A DNA stretch of 64,000 bases from Indibacter alkaliphilus LW1 (GTDB lineage: Bacteria; Bacteroidota; Bacteroidia; Cytophagales; Cyclobacteriaceae): assembly GCF_000295935.2 (NCBI RefSeq), contig NZ_ALWO02000045.1, forward strand, positions 124,001 to 188,000. Reading direction: 5' to 3'. The notes below the pieces were generated by a model. It made no database searches and was not told the origin of the DNA. It saw only the letters and a program-made list of their open reading frames with translations. How positions within the stretch are numbered: position 1 is the stretch's first letter; every line of letters begins with the position of its first letter. Positions 32,718-41,323 of the stretch are shown piece after piece. The translations under genes were made by a program, and so were the position numbers.

Positions 32718-35495
32718 ATGATTCCAATAAGAATAAACAGGTTGATTTTTTTGATTTTCATCTTCCTGTCATATTGCCCCTTGTTTGCACAGTCCTTTAG
32801 TGATATCCTTCCGAGTAGGGATTGGACCAAAGAATTGGCGGAGATCATACAGGATCCAACAAGGACAGTGGAGAACAGAACGAGAAATCTTGAAATGCTC
32901 AGGGCCGATTACAGAAGATCAGTTGGCAAAAGAGACACTATTTTCGCCAATATCACTCACAGGCTTGCGATTGCTTATGCGGATGATTTAAAGTATGAAA
33001 GGGCTATATTGCTCAATGCAGAAGCCATTGCAATCAAAAAAAAGGAAGTCGGAAGAAGACCCAAGCTCGCGGAGTACTATTTTAGGCAAGGAACCTACTA
33101 CCAATTCCTCGAAGAAAACCGTAAAGCTCTAAGCTACTTGGATTCAGCAGCAAGAGCTGCTTTTGAAGGAAAAAATGAATTGATTCTCGCCAAAGTAAAT
33201 GTAGAAAGGGCTATTTTAAATTCTGTTTTAGAAAAATATTCAAAAAGCCTGGAATTGTCAGAGAATGTTTTGGCAATGGGAACGGCTCTGCCATCCGGAA
33301 TGTTGGCCGAGGCCCTGAGTGCAAAAACTGAAGCTTTACTTTTTTTGAAAGAAATAGATGATGCCCAAAAACAGATTCCGGCTTTGCTGAATTTTGCAAA
33401 GGATTTTAGGATTGAGGCAAAAACCAGAGGCAAGCTATATATCACGCTTGCTAAGGTTTCCTTGGAGACCGGAAATAGTGAGTTGGCAGTCAACTATTTT
33501 CAAACAGCTATTTCAACAACTATCAATCAAAGAGACTTTGTAACCTCTGCAATGACTTATATTCAGTTGGCTGAAACATTCGAAAGGCTGGATGAAATGG
33601 GTAAAGCAGAGGAAATGTTTTTGCAGGCAAACCTGATAGCCGAAAGATCTCAGAAAAAAGAAGTCCAAGTGTCCGCCCTTCTGGAAACTGGACAATTTTA
33701 CTTCAGAAGGGGAGATTTTGAATCTGCCCTTAAACAGTATCAGCAGGGGATTATCCATTTGATTAGCGGATTTGAGGAATTCAACTGGGAATTGAATCCC
33801 GCAGTTTATCAACTGAGACGTTCTATCAATGAAAAATCACTTTTTTTCCTACTCAGCCATAAAGCTAGATCTCTGCTTGGCAGGGCAAATAAAGTAGATG
33901 ATGCAGTTGCATTGGGTTTGGCATTGGAAACGGTCAAATTAGCCGATAGGATGATAGATCATATGCGCTGGGTGCAGATTGAAGGACTTTCCGGTCATTC
34001 TTGGGAAAGAATGACAGCTCCTCTTTATAGCCTTGGAATAGAGGTGGCAAGACAGAGAGAAAATTTAGATGATGTTTTTTACTTTTTTGAAAAGAGTAGG
34101 GCTGTTTTTTTGAATGACAAAATTTCTGAACTGGGAAAGTTGGAATACATTGAAAGGGGTGATCTCGAAAAAGAAAGAAAATATAAAAGAGACCTGATCG
34201 AGATGGAGAGGAAATTAGCTTCCTTGAATGAAGGAGAGAGTGAGTACAGGAATGTCAGTAGAGCTTATTCCGAATCTTGGCGTGGGTATGAAGGTTTTAT
34301 TAGGGTGTTGGAAGAAAAATATCCACTCTATTATCAATACAAGTTTGATACTGGAGTTCTGAGATTGGATGATTTTAAAAGAGCTTATTTGAATGAAGAT
34401 CAGACCTTTGTTTCCTTCTTTTTTGGAGAAGAGGAAGTATATATTTTCAAAACTGAAAGAGACCAAAGTTCTTTGAAAAAGGTTGAAATCGACAAGATTG
34501 TCCCAGTCTATCAAAAACTTCTCGAATCAGTAAACACAAAACCTTCAAGTCAGGAAGAAGAGGCCGCATTAGTTTCATTTTCCCATGAGTTTTATCAGTT
34601 GGTTTTTGCTCCGCTCGAAATCCAGACCAAAAGGATTATGATTTCTCCTGGGACTGAAATTTTGCCATTCGAGGTATTGATTGAAGATCCCAATGATGCA
34701 AAGTCACTTTTGGTCAAAAAACACGCTTTTAGCTATACGTACTCGGCCAGCTTCTTATCTAGGGTAAGCAAGGTCAATTTTATGGAAGAGCATGGGATTT
34801 TAAGTTTTGCTCCAGTAGAATTTGAAGATAATTGTGGATTGAGAACCCTGGAAGGTTCGGATCAATCTTTAAAAAAGCTTGAAAAGTATTATCCAAAGAC
34901 CAGTACTTATACATTTACAAAAGCAACAAAAAGAACTTTTGTGAATAATATTTCAGATTATTCACTGGTCCATATATACGCACACCATACACTGGGAGAA
35001 GCGGATGATGAGCTGTCAATATTCTTTGCAGATGAGCCAATTTTAATTTCAGAATTACAAAAGATGCCTAAAGTATACACTCAATTGTTGGTTTTGACAG
35101 GGGGTGGATCTACAGGCAATAATCAAAAGAGGGGAAAAGCCGCTTTTAGTTTGGCACGTGCTCTGGCATCTTCCAGTATTCCAAGTAGTATTGTTGATCT
35201 TTGGGATGTCAATGAAGACTATTCGGTTGAAGTATTGGAGGAGTTTTATAAGTACCTCAGCCAAGGCTATACCACTGATGAAGCATTGCAGCAAGCCAAG
35301 ATCAGCTTTCTTAACAAATTCCAAGCAGAAAAAGCCCATCCTTTTTATTGGGCGGGACCGGTTTTGATTGGCAAATCCAATACTTTCAATCCCGCCGAGT
35401 ATTGGTTTACATGGCCGAATTTGATTATTGCGCTGGTGATATTTTTCATTCTCTACATTTTGATTGACAGGAGAAAAATTAAGTGGCCAAGTTGA
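32718..35495 (+). CDS. TPR-CHAT protein lacking the catalytic cysteine, membrane-anchored
   Basis: A 925-residue protein with signal peptide (IFLIFIFLSYCPLFAQ), about 10 TPR-like repeats (residues 60-480), a coiled region, and a C-terminal CHAT caspase-fold domain (about 600-880) followed by one membrane helix (LIIALVIFFILYILI) and a basic tail. CHAT landmarks are present: HIYAHHTLG (His756/757), SLARALASSSIPSSIVDLWDVNEDYS and HPFYWAGPVLIGK. The cysteine block, normally like LSACETG, reads LTGGGSTG (793-800). The only cysteine after the signal peptide is Cys706, far from that site. The domain is thus probably a non-proteolytic scaffold or sensor. It faces the periplasm by topology. Context: the ECF sigma block. 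Confidence 0.88.
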   Translation: MIPIRINRLIFLIFIFLSYCPLFAQSFSDILPSRDWTKELAEIIQDPTRTVENRTRNLEMLRADYRRSVGKRDTIFANITHRLAIAYADDLKYERAILLNAEAIAIKKKEVGRRPKLAEYYFRQGTYYQFLEENRKALSYLDSAARAAFEGKNELILAKVNVERAILNSVLEKYSKSLELSENVLAMGTALPSGMLAEALSAKTEALLFLKEIDDAQKQIPALLNFAKDFRIEAKTRGKLYITLAKVSLETGNSELAVNYFQTAISTTINQRDFVTSAMTYIQLAETFERLDEMGKAEEMFLQANLIAERSQKKEVQVSALLETGQFYFRRGDFESALKQYQQGIIHLISGFEEFNWELNPAVYQLRRSINEKSLFFLLSHKARSLLGRANKVDDAVALGLALETVKLADRMIDHMRWVQIEGLSGHSWERMTAPLYSLGIEVARQRENLDDVFYFFEKSRAVFLNDKISELGKLEYIERGDLEKERKYKRDLIEMERKLASLNEGESEYRNVSRAYSESWRGYEGFIRVLEEKYPLYYQYKFDTGVLRLDDFKRAYLNEDQTFVSFFFGEEEVYIFKTERDQSSLKKVEIDKIVPVYQKLLESVNTKPSSQEEEAALVSFSHEFYQLVFAPLEIQTKRIMISPGTEILPFEVLIEDPNDAKSLLVKKHAFSYTYSASFLSRVSKVNFMEEHGILSFAPVEFEDNCGLRTLEGSDQSLKKLEKYYPKTSTYTFTKATKRTFVNNISDYSLVHIYAHHTLGEADDELSIFFADEPILISELQKMPKVYTQLLVLTGGGSTGNNQKRGKAAFSLARALASSSIPSSIVDLWDVNEDYSVEVLEEFYKYLSQGYTTDEALQQAKISFLNKFQAEKAHPFYWAGPVLIGKSNTFNPAEYWFTWPNLIIALVIFFILYILIDRRKIKWPS

Positions 35496-35960
35496 ATTAT
35501 ATTTAGAAAAATCACACTGATTTCATTTTCATGAAAAAAACTTCCTAAAATGAGGATGCTTATAAACAAAACTAAATTATTGTGTTGTTAATTGTAGATA
35601 AATTGAATTTCATCCTTTTTAATGAAAAATACTAAAATAGGATTATTTCAAGTGCCATTTTTTTCTTAAAATTTTGTCTGTCTATTTTAGCAATTCATAT
35701 TTCTTTTTTGGTAATTCCTGTTTCAATGATAGAAATTTTGAAATTAGAGCCCATAATTAATTTGAGATGGATACTTTTTATTTTTAAATACTAAAAAAAG
35801 TTATTCCTTATTCATTTTTTGTATTGTAATATTTGAAGTAAAAATATTACGTTAAACAGATCAAAAAAATAGAATTTTTTTTGATTATTTGTACTTGTCT
35901 TGGTGTCTGATATGGAAGGTTTTCCCATCAGGATCTCAATATTTTAAGCCCTAGAAGGTA
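35496..35960. other. 465-base AT-rich intergenic region
   Basis: Very AT-rich with many short A and T runs and no open frame longer than about 22 codons. I saw no strong inverted repeat, no repeat shared with other parts of the window and no clear promoter match. It must contain the end of the CHAT transcript and the promoter of the PAS-GAF gene. Confidence 0.5.
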
Positions 35961-37256
35961 ATGCTGACAAAAAATTTATTGACTCAAATGTGTAGCGAAC
36001 TCACTGGAGTTTCGCTTTTGTTTAAAGTCAAACAGAACGGATTTAAGATTTTGTTTGTCTCCCGTGAATTTTTGGAATGGGGCGGAAGAAATTTTGAAAT
36101 TCAAAATGAAGAACTTTTAGGCCTTTCCCTGAATCAGGTAATCAAGCTTAAGAAATTACCTTATTTAAAGGGGAATGATATTAAAGCCGCTCTTTTGAAA
36201 GTGGTTCATGAAAAAAATACTGTCAAAGAAGTTTTGGAATATGTTGACCTCAATGAGAATCAAGTCGGGATAATCAATACGCCCTTGTTAGGAGAATCCG
36301 GGGAAGTCGAACATATTCTTCATCAGGTTTCTTTTGTCAATCAAGGCGGCCTAGTTTCATCAGAAAGAAGGAATGCTTCCGGTATTTTTGAAGGAACTGA
36401 TGCAGAATATTTATTTGAAAATCACCCATTGCCCGTGGCTGTCCTAAACCAAGAGGGTAAAATTAAAGCCATCAATGAAGCTTTTGTAAATTCTGTGTTT
36501 CCATTACATAAGAAAAATAAACTGATCACTGAAGTTTTTGAGGTTTTTTCAGAAATTAATGTCTCAGAAGTCATGGCACAAGTGCTTCGGGGAAAGGAAA
36601 ATTCATTGGACCTCAAACTGATCAGGGATAATGAAACTGTTTATTATACTGCCAGCTTGATTTCAATCAAAAACCACGTAATGGCAATATTCTCTTCTAC
36701 CACAGAAGTGAAAAAGATGAGAAAGGATCTGGTCAAAAAGTCCATGTTAATGGAGGATTGCCTGAAATTTCAAAAACAGAATTTTGAATTGTTGGAGGTG
36801 AGAGAAATTCTCAAGAAAAGTCTCTCCTTTATGCTGAGCCATTCTGATGCGCACAACGGACTTATTTGGGTAAAGGATCTTTCCTTAGATGAAAAATTAG
36901 GGCATCAAAGTGAATTCTTATACGATCAGGGTTTCCATGCGCATAGATTGAATTTACAGTATCTTTTTGATCAGGATCAGCAGCCTATTCGCAATGAGCC
37001 CTTTAGCCTCAGGTCAAATGCCCTAGCTAATATAGGAATGTTGGAAAGCTCTGTTTCTGGATTCGGAAAATCAATTTTAGGTATTTGCGGAAGAAAATCA
37101 GATCATTTATTGTTTGTTATTTTACTTCAAATGGATGCAACCAAAGTTTTTGATCTTGAAGATAAATATGTCTTAAACATTGTGTCTTCCTGTATTTTCT
37201 CAGAGTTGGCAGGGGTGTTTTCAGGAAGAATGATCTCAGGAGAGGAGCGGTTTTAA
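35961..37256 (+). CDS. PAS-PAS-GAF-like sensor protein without output domain
   Basis: A 431-residue soluble protein. Residues about 10-125 look like a degenerate PAS domain (LFKVKQNGFKILFVSREFLEW, GIINTPLLGESGEVEHILHQV). Residues 145-255 are a clearer PAS domain (YLFENHPLPVAVLNQEGKIKAINEAFVNSVF ... VMAIFSSTTEVKKMRKDL). A helix follows, then a GAF-like region (about 275-425: ILKKSLSFMLSHSDAHNGLIWV ... VIDLEDKYVLN-type ending). No kinase, receiver, cyclase or DNA-binding domain follows, so it may act by protein contact. A GAAGG precedes the ATG closely. Single gene with a strong terminator after it. Confidence 0.75.
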   Translation: MLTKNLLTQMCSELTGVSLLFKVKQNGFKILFVSREFLEWGGRNFEIQNEELLGLSLNQVIKLKKLPYLKGNDIKAALLKVVHEKNTVKEVLEYVDLNENQVGIINTPLLGESGEVEHILHQVSFVNQGGLVSSERRNASGIFEGTDAEYLFENHPLPVAVLNQEGKIKAINEAFVNSVFPLHKKNKLITEVFEVFSEINVSEVMAQVLRGKENSLDLKLIRDNETVYYTASLISIKNHVMAIFSSTTEVKKMRKDLVKKSMLMEDCLKFQKQNFELLEVREILKKSLSFMLSHSDAHNGLIWVKDLSLDEKLGHQSEFLYDQGFHAHRLNLQYLFDQDQQPIRNEPFSLRSNALANIGMLESSVSGFGKSILGICGRKSDHLLFVILLQMDATKVFDLEDKYVLNIVSSCIFSELAGVFSGRMISGEERF

Positions 37257-37293
37257 TCTGACCTAGTTAAAATCTCAGGCTAATTTTTTATTG

Positions 37294-37322
37294 CCCGCCG
37301 AGTGGTTCCGGCGGGTTTTTTT
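37294..37322 (+). terminator. Intrinsic terminator of the PAS-GAF gene
   Basis: CCCGCCG (37294-37300) pairs with CGGCGGG (37309-37315), followed by seven T. GC-rich stem in AT-rich surroundings, 38 bases after the stop. Confidence 0.92.
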
Positions 37323-37341
37323 ATACAGAATGTTATGATGC

Positions 37342-38433
37342 TCAAGCTTTGTCCTTTTTTCTATTTAATGAAAGCATTCTGAGCATCCATTTCGGAAGTG
37401 CTTTATGTGGGTTTCTATTTCTTAGGTTTAGGAATAGCCCCAGTTTTTCAAAAATTGGAATCTTATGCGTTTCTACGAATTCAATCAGAGTACCATCAGG
37501 ATCTTCACAGTAGGCAAATTGACCAGCAGCCTTCCCCATATCAAAACTGTCAGCACTGTTGACGGTGAATTGAAACCCTAATGCTTTGGCTTTAATTTCC
37601 AACGCTTTCATTCCTCTAATATCAAAGCAGATATGAATAAAACCCAAATCACCCCAATACCTGTCCTGGAATATTTTGGAAGGAAAAATGTCTAATCTTT
37701 GTATGAGTTCAATTTCTGTTTGACAAAGCAGCTCACTGAATGCGCCGTAGCGGAAAGGTGATGAAAGCAGTAATTTTCTGGCAAAATCTCCTTCCCCTCC
37801 TGGAAGAGCTTTCAGGTCGTCTTGCTGTTTTGGTTGCGTTTGGTATTGCTCTGTGTATTCCAACAGATCTCCATACAGTGCACTTGCTCTCTTTAGATTA
37901 GTCACGCCGATGATGCATCCGGCTACCCCCCCTGTATATCCATCGTTTTCAAGAAACCAAGACTCACTTTCTACCATTTGAAAAAGATTGCCATAAGGAT
38001 CTCTTACAAAGAAATGGTCCCGTCCGTCAGGAGACTTTTTGATATCACCAAGAATTACCAGGTTTTCAGATTTGAAATATTGATAGGTCTTTTCGATATT
38101 TCTCGTGCGGATTTTTACACAAAATATTCCTAAATCTCCGAGTTTTGGCAAATCTTTTGGTGCTAAGGGTGATTTACTGGTGTATTGCCAGATTTCAAAT
38201 CCGCCGCCACCTTGCATATTCATGGCTAAAATAGCATAGCGCTCTTCTACTTTGCCAGCGGTATACTTTGTCATCAGCTTGGCTTGGGCCGCATCTTCGA
38301 AAATAGGAACATCCATTCCAAAATATTTCCTGTACCATTTCCAAGCAGCTTTTGCATCCGCGACTCCTATACCTACTTGCTGAATCCCGCTGATGATGGG
38401 GACCTTTTTGCCATGACTCGACTGTTGATCCAT
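37342..38433 (-). CDS. Two-domain VOC (glyoxalase/extradiol-type) family protein
   Basis: A 363-residue protein with two VOC modules: residues about 15-155 (IQQVGIGVADAKAAWKWYRKYFGMD ... DPYGNLFQMVESE) and 170-325 (GGVAGCIIGVTNLKRASALYGDLLEY ... CEDPDGTLIEFVETHKIP). Candidate metal ligands are Glu in FQMVE, His in GFIHICFD and Glu in LIEFVE. Some VOC enzymes cleave C-As bonds (ArsI), but the cysteine pair of ArsI is absent. It starts 6 bases after the arsenosugar glycosyltransferase stop, so it is the last gene of that operon. Function is unknown; a link to arsenic chemistry is inferred only from context. Confidence 0.8.
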   Translation of the reverse strand: MDQQSSHGKKVPIISGIQQVGIGVADAKAAWKWYRKYFGMDVPIFEDAAQAKLMTKYTAGKVEERYAILAMNMQGGGGFEIWQYTSKSPLAPKDLPKLGDLGIFCVKIRTRNIEKTYQYFKSENLVILGDIKKSPDGRDHFFVRDPYGNLFQMVESESWFLENDGYTGGVAGCIIGVTNLKRASALYGDLLEYTEQYQTQPKQQDDLKALPGGEGDFARKLLLSSPFRYGAFSELLCQTEIELIQRLDIFPSKIFQDRYWGDLGFIHICFDIRGMKALEIKAKALGFQFTVNSADSFDMGKAAGQFAYCEDPDGTLIEFVETHKIPIFEKLGLFLNLRNRNPHKALPKWMLRMLSLNRKKDKA

Positions 38434-38439
38434 ATTTCC

Positions 38440-39129
38440 TTATCTATAGTCCAAAAGATTACAATAAATATTTTTGAGCTTTTCAGGCGAAATTTTCATG
38501 AAAAACAAGAGGAATACCAAGAGATTTACCAACTGTACTCTAAGCCAGGAATTGGTTTCATATTTTCTTGCTGACACCTTGATCTGTCTAGGAATAACTT
38601 TGAATTTGAATTTTTTTCTGATTCTTCTGACAATATCAAAGTCTTCCATAATACAGTAGTATTCATCAAAACCTTCCAATTCTTGAAATGCACTTTTTTT
38701 GATAAATAAAGTCTGATCTCCTCCTCCTGAAAGGAGACCGTCAAACTTCGTAAACCACGAATTGATACGCAGTAACTTTGAGTCTGAATCAAAAGTATAG
38801 GCATAGCAACCAGCATGGCCTCCCTTTTTCAATACCTCCTGAATATCCTCAAGAAAGGAAACAGGTATTCTAGTGTCCGCATGGACAAAATAAAAAATAT
38901 CTCCTTTGGCATGTGATGCCCCGTAATTCATTTGGCAAGCACGTCCTTTTTTGGGGGATTTTAAGAATGTGAAATTGGAATTGCTTAGAATTTTTTCCGT
39001 TTGATCGCTGCTTCCACCATCAACAATAATCAGCTCAAATTCACACCTGCGCTGATGTGTGGAAAAGAAGGGGAGGAGCTCTTTGAGGTTTTCTGCTTCA
39101 TTGAGTACGGGTATGATGATACTGACCAT
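38440..39129 (-). CDS. Arsenosugar biosynthesis glycosyltransferase (TIGR04283 type)
   Basis: A 229-residue family 2-type glycosyltransferase. GT-A features: SIIIPVLNEAENLKELLPF, FELIIVDGGSSDQTEKIL, the nucleotide/metal motif FVHADTRIP and GGDQTLFIKKSAFQELEGFDE; a C-terminal hydrophobic helix (LVNLLVFLLFFMKI) suggests membrane association. The combination of GRACQMNYGASHAKGD and the position next to ArsM/ArsS marks the TIGR04283 subfamily found in arsenosugar cassettes, presumed to act on the deoxyadenosyl-arsenical route toward arsenosugars. Starts 6 bases after the DUF6134-like gene. Confidence 0.88.
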   Translation of the reverse strand: MVSIIIPVLNEAENLKELLPFFSTHQRRCEFELIIVDGGSSDQTEKILSNSNFTFLKSPKKGRACQMNYGASHAKGDIFYFVHADTRIPVSFLEDIQEVLKKGGHAGCYAYTFDSDSKLLRINSWFTKFDGLLSGGGDQTLFIKKSAFQELEGFDEYYCIMEDFDIVRRIRKKFKFKVIPRQIKVSARKYETNSWLRVQLVNLLVFLLFFMKISPEKLKNIYCNLLDYR

Positions 39130-39135
39130 AGAATT

Positions 39136-39726
39136 TTACTTTCTGCTAACCACGTAGTTTTTGATTGGACTTTGCATCACAGCTTTAACAAATTTGCCAT
39201 TTTCATAATAGAACCTGTTCTTATTCCCGTTGACCTCAACTTCATAATAAACCCCTTTCTTTCTGACATGACTTAAAAGCCCAAAATTTTCAGCTAAGAA
39301 GAGAGAATTGTCAATAGGCTCTTCAAAATATAATTTAGAAGTACTCAAATAGATCGGAGCTTTTACTGAATTAGTATTCTCAAATTTATAGCTGTTAGCA
39401 TTTACAAGATATTGCTGATTGACCAATAGAATCTGACTGGAAAAATCACCTTTGTTGGATGTAGTATGGGATTTTGCTTCCAGTAAAATTCCCTTGTCAT
39501 ATTGCGTATATGCTTCAAACACCACTTCTACCCATGTAAAAAACCAGAATTTAACCTTGCTTTTAATCTCGTAGTTTTCAATGGTAGGATAAACCTTCTT
39601 TTCAGCTTCCATTTCACCTATTTTAATGCCTGCTACCGTGATATCAAAGCTGATAGTTTCTTGGGCTAATGCCTTATTCATCCATAAAACCCCCAGAAGC
39701 AAAAACAAAAAAGGTTTACCCAACAT
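39136..39726 (-). CDS. DUF6134-like exported protein in the arsenosugar operon
   Basis: A 196-residue protein with signal peptide (MLGKPFLFLLLGVLWMNKALAQ). ISFDITVAGIKIGEMEAEKK followed by regular beta strands resembles DUF3108/DUF6134 lipid-carrier-like folds. The start at ATG 39726 lies 11 bases after the ArsM stop; the longer frame would begin with TTG. It is set between ArsM and the TIGR04283 glycosyltransferase, so it may handle a hydrophobic arsenical such as an arsenolipid; this is inference only. Confidence 0.75.
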   Translation of the reverse strand: MLGKPFLFLLLGVLWMNKALAQETISFDITVAGIKIGEMEAEKKVYPTIENYEIKSKVKFWFFTWVEVVFEAYTQYDKGILLEAKSHTTSNKGDFSSQILLVNQQYLVNANSYKFENTNSVKAPIYLSTSKLYFEEPIDNSLFLAENFGLLSHVRKKGVYYEVEVNGNKNRFYYENGKFVKAVMQSPIKNYVVSRK

Positions 39727-39737
39727 GATTTTATGTC

Positions 39738-40709
39738 TTAGCAACAACCTCCTCCATCATAGAAATAGGTAGATTCTGAAATAAAGATATCTTCTCCACG
39801 CAATTGAGCCAGTGCTTTTGCTGTTTTATCACAAACAGACAATGGTTGATTTGGCATCAAAACATGTCCCTTTTTATCATCAAAGAATGCTTCATTTCCA
39901 TAATAAATAGCGGCTTTACCAGTGAAAATACAAGGTCCATCTTCGGGCATAGGGTCTTTGATGGCACAGACTTCCACGCTTTCGAGCATAATCAACTCTT
40001 TGGTGTCATACTGCCCTGGAGCTAGAATTCTGTATGGCCTTTTGGCCCGGACTTCTACAGTTCCAAAACCAGCTTCTGTGATCATATCCAAATATTCCTG
40101 TAGCGGGAGAGATCCACTCAGGCATAGGGCTCTCAGCCTTTGGTCGTTTTTCAAGGAATCAGGCATTTCATGCTCTGTAATGGGGTCGCTAAGGACCAAT
40201 CTACCATGAGGCTTGAGTACTCGGTACATTTCTGCCAAAGCCATTTTCAAGTCCTCTTTGGTAAATATATTGAAAAGACAGTTTTGGGCGGCTACGTCTA
40301 TTGAGCTATCGGCTACAGGTAGGCTAAGAGCGGTTCCTTTTCTCAAGGAAACAAAGTCTTTGCTGAACCAAGGGTTTTGCTCCTCCGCAGTTACAAGGTT
40401 GTCATCACAAGCTTTGAGCATTTCATCAACGATATCGATACCGATTACTCCCTCTGCCTGTCTGGAAAAATATGCAAACTGCAAAACTTCCATTCCGCCC
40501 CCAACACCTACATAGAGTATTTTAGGATTGTTGACCAAGTCTCTAGGGTGTACAGTACTGCCACAGCCATAGTTCATTTCCTGCATGATTTTAGGAATGC
40601 TCAGTCCAGGCAATTGCCAGATCGGAGTAGTAGTACAACAAAGACCCACATCGGGTTTTAGTGCGGCTTCTTTGTATACATTCGCTGTGGTATCAAGGTA
40701 ATTGCTCAT
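39738..40709 (-). CDS. arsM: Arsenosugar-type arsenite S-adenosylmethionine methyltransferase
   Basis: A 323-residue enzyme that methylates As(III) stepwise, giving di- and trimethyl forms. SAM-binding block ILYVGVGGGMEVLQFAYFSRQAEGVIGIDIV (Gly-rich loop about 63-72). Likely arsenic-binding cysteines: the pair in VGLCCTTTP (about 23-24), NCLFNIF and ALCLSG. The C-terminus carries a further cysteine pair in DGGGCC. Such length and the tail are typical of the ArsM subgroup of arsenosugar cassettes. Its start overlaps the TIGR04282 gene by 17 bases. Without ArsR or ArsB in view, it is likely tied to arsenosugar synthesis rather than to efflux. Confidence 0.93.
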   Translation of the reverse strand: MSNYLDTTANVYKEAALKPDVGLCCTTTPIWQLPGLSIPKIMQEMNYGCGSTVHPRDLVNNPKILYVGVGGGMEVLQFAYFSRQAEGVIGIDIVDEMLKACDDNLVTAEEQNPWFSKDFVSLRKGTALSLPVADSSIDVAAQNCLFNIFTKEDLKMALAEMYRVLKPHGRLVLSDPITEHEMPDSLKNDQRLRALCLSGSLPLQEYLDMITEAGFGTVEVRAKRPYRILAPGQYDTKELIMLESVEVCAIKDPMPEDGPCIFTGKAAIYYGNEAFFDDKKGHVLMPNQPLSVCDKTAKALAQLRGEDIFISESTYFYDGGGCC

Positions 40710-41322
40710 TCTTAATTTTTAAATTATAAAGTTTCCAATCTTTTTCCGTATCAATATCATTGAGTGTTCTGAGTTTTTCAAAACTTAAATTTTGTCCTTC
40801 AGCTCTATGAGTTGTGCTGGACAAAACTTCCGCTGTGGACCAATTGATAGATTCAAATAGGGCAGGGGTCTCCTTTTTTAGCCCCAGGAGGTAATATCCT
40901 CCATCTTCTGCAGGTCCAATGATAATATCCTTATAAGAAAGCTTATCGAAGGCCAGTTGCATGTCCTTTGTGGATATTTCAGGACAATCGGTTCCTATGA
41001 TGATACATTTTTGGTATCCTTTTCCAAAACAGTCCCTAAACGCATTTTTCATTCTTTCTCCCAAATCTTTTCCTTCTTGTGCAAGGATCTGATAACTTTT
41101 TCCTTTGATGTCAAAAGGCAGTTCTTCAACATAGTCTGAGAGATAAATAAAAATATCCACATCTTTTAACTGACCAATTTCCAGGTAAGTAGTCTTGATA
41201 AGACTTTTGTATATTTCCAGAGCTTCATCATTTCCCAAAGTCTTGGCTAGACGGGTTTTAACTCTTCCCGCGACAAGGTTTTTTTGAAAAACAATGACTG
41301 CATTTTTGGTTTTTGTAATCAT
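40693..41322 (-). CDS. Arsenosugar biosynthesis protein, TIGR04282 (nucleotidyltransferase-like)
   Basis: A 209-residue GT-A/MobA-like protein. NAVIVFQKNLVAGRVKTRLAKTLGNDEALEIYKSL matches the TIGR04282 opening with the basic VKTRL nucleotide loop; CIIIGTDCPEISTKDMQLAFDKL and IIGPAEDGGYYLLGLKK supply the Asp and GGYY motifs. Start set at ATG 41322, 2 bases after the ArsS stop. It is thought to act with TIGR04283 in arsenosugar construction, but the reaction is not established. Confidence 0.9.
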   Translation of the reverse strand: MITKTKNAVIVFQKNLVAGRVKTRLAKTLGNDEALEIYKSLIKTTYLEIGQLKDVDIFIYLSDYVEELPFDIKGKSYQILAQEGKDLGERMKNAFRDCFGKGYQKCIIIGTDCPEISTKDMQLAFDKLSYKDIIIGPAEDGGYYLLGLKKETPALFESINWSTAEVLSSTTHRAEGQNLSFEKLRTLNDIDTEKDWKLYNLKIKNEQLP

Positions 41323-41323
41323 A

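Noticed and set aside
35496-35960. Short open frames such as 22 codons near 35728
   Set aside because: Too short, no ribosome-binding context, and the region is composed of A/T runs.
40213-40515. A 100-codon plus-strand frame opposite arsM
   Set aside because: Shadow of arsM; composition and lack of a start context fit an antisense artefact. The same holds for other frames opposite long genes, for example at 21471-21884 and 25657-26178.
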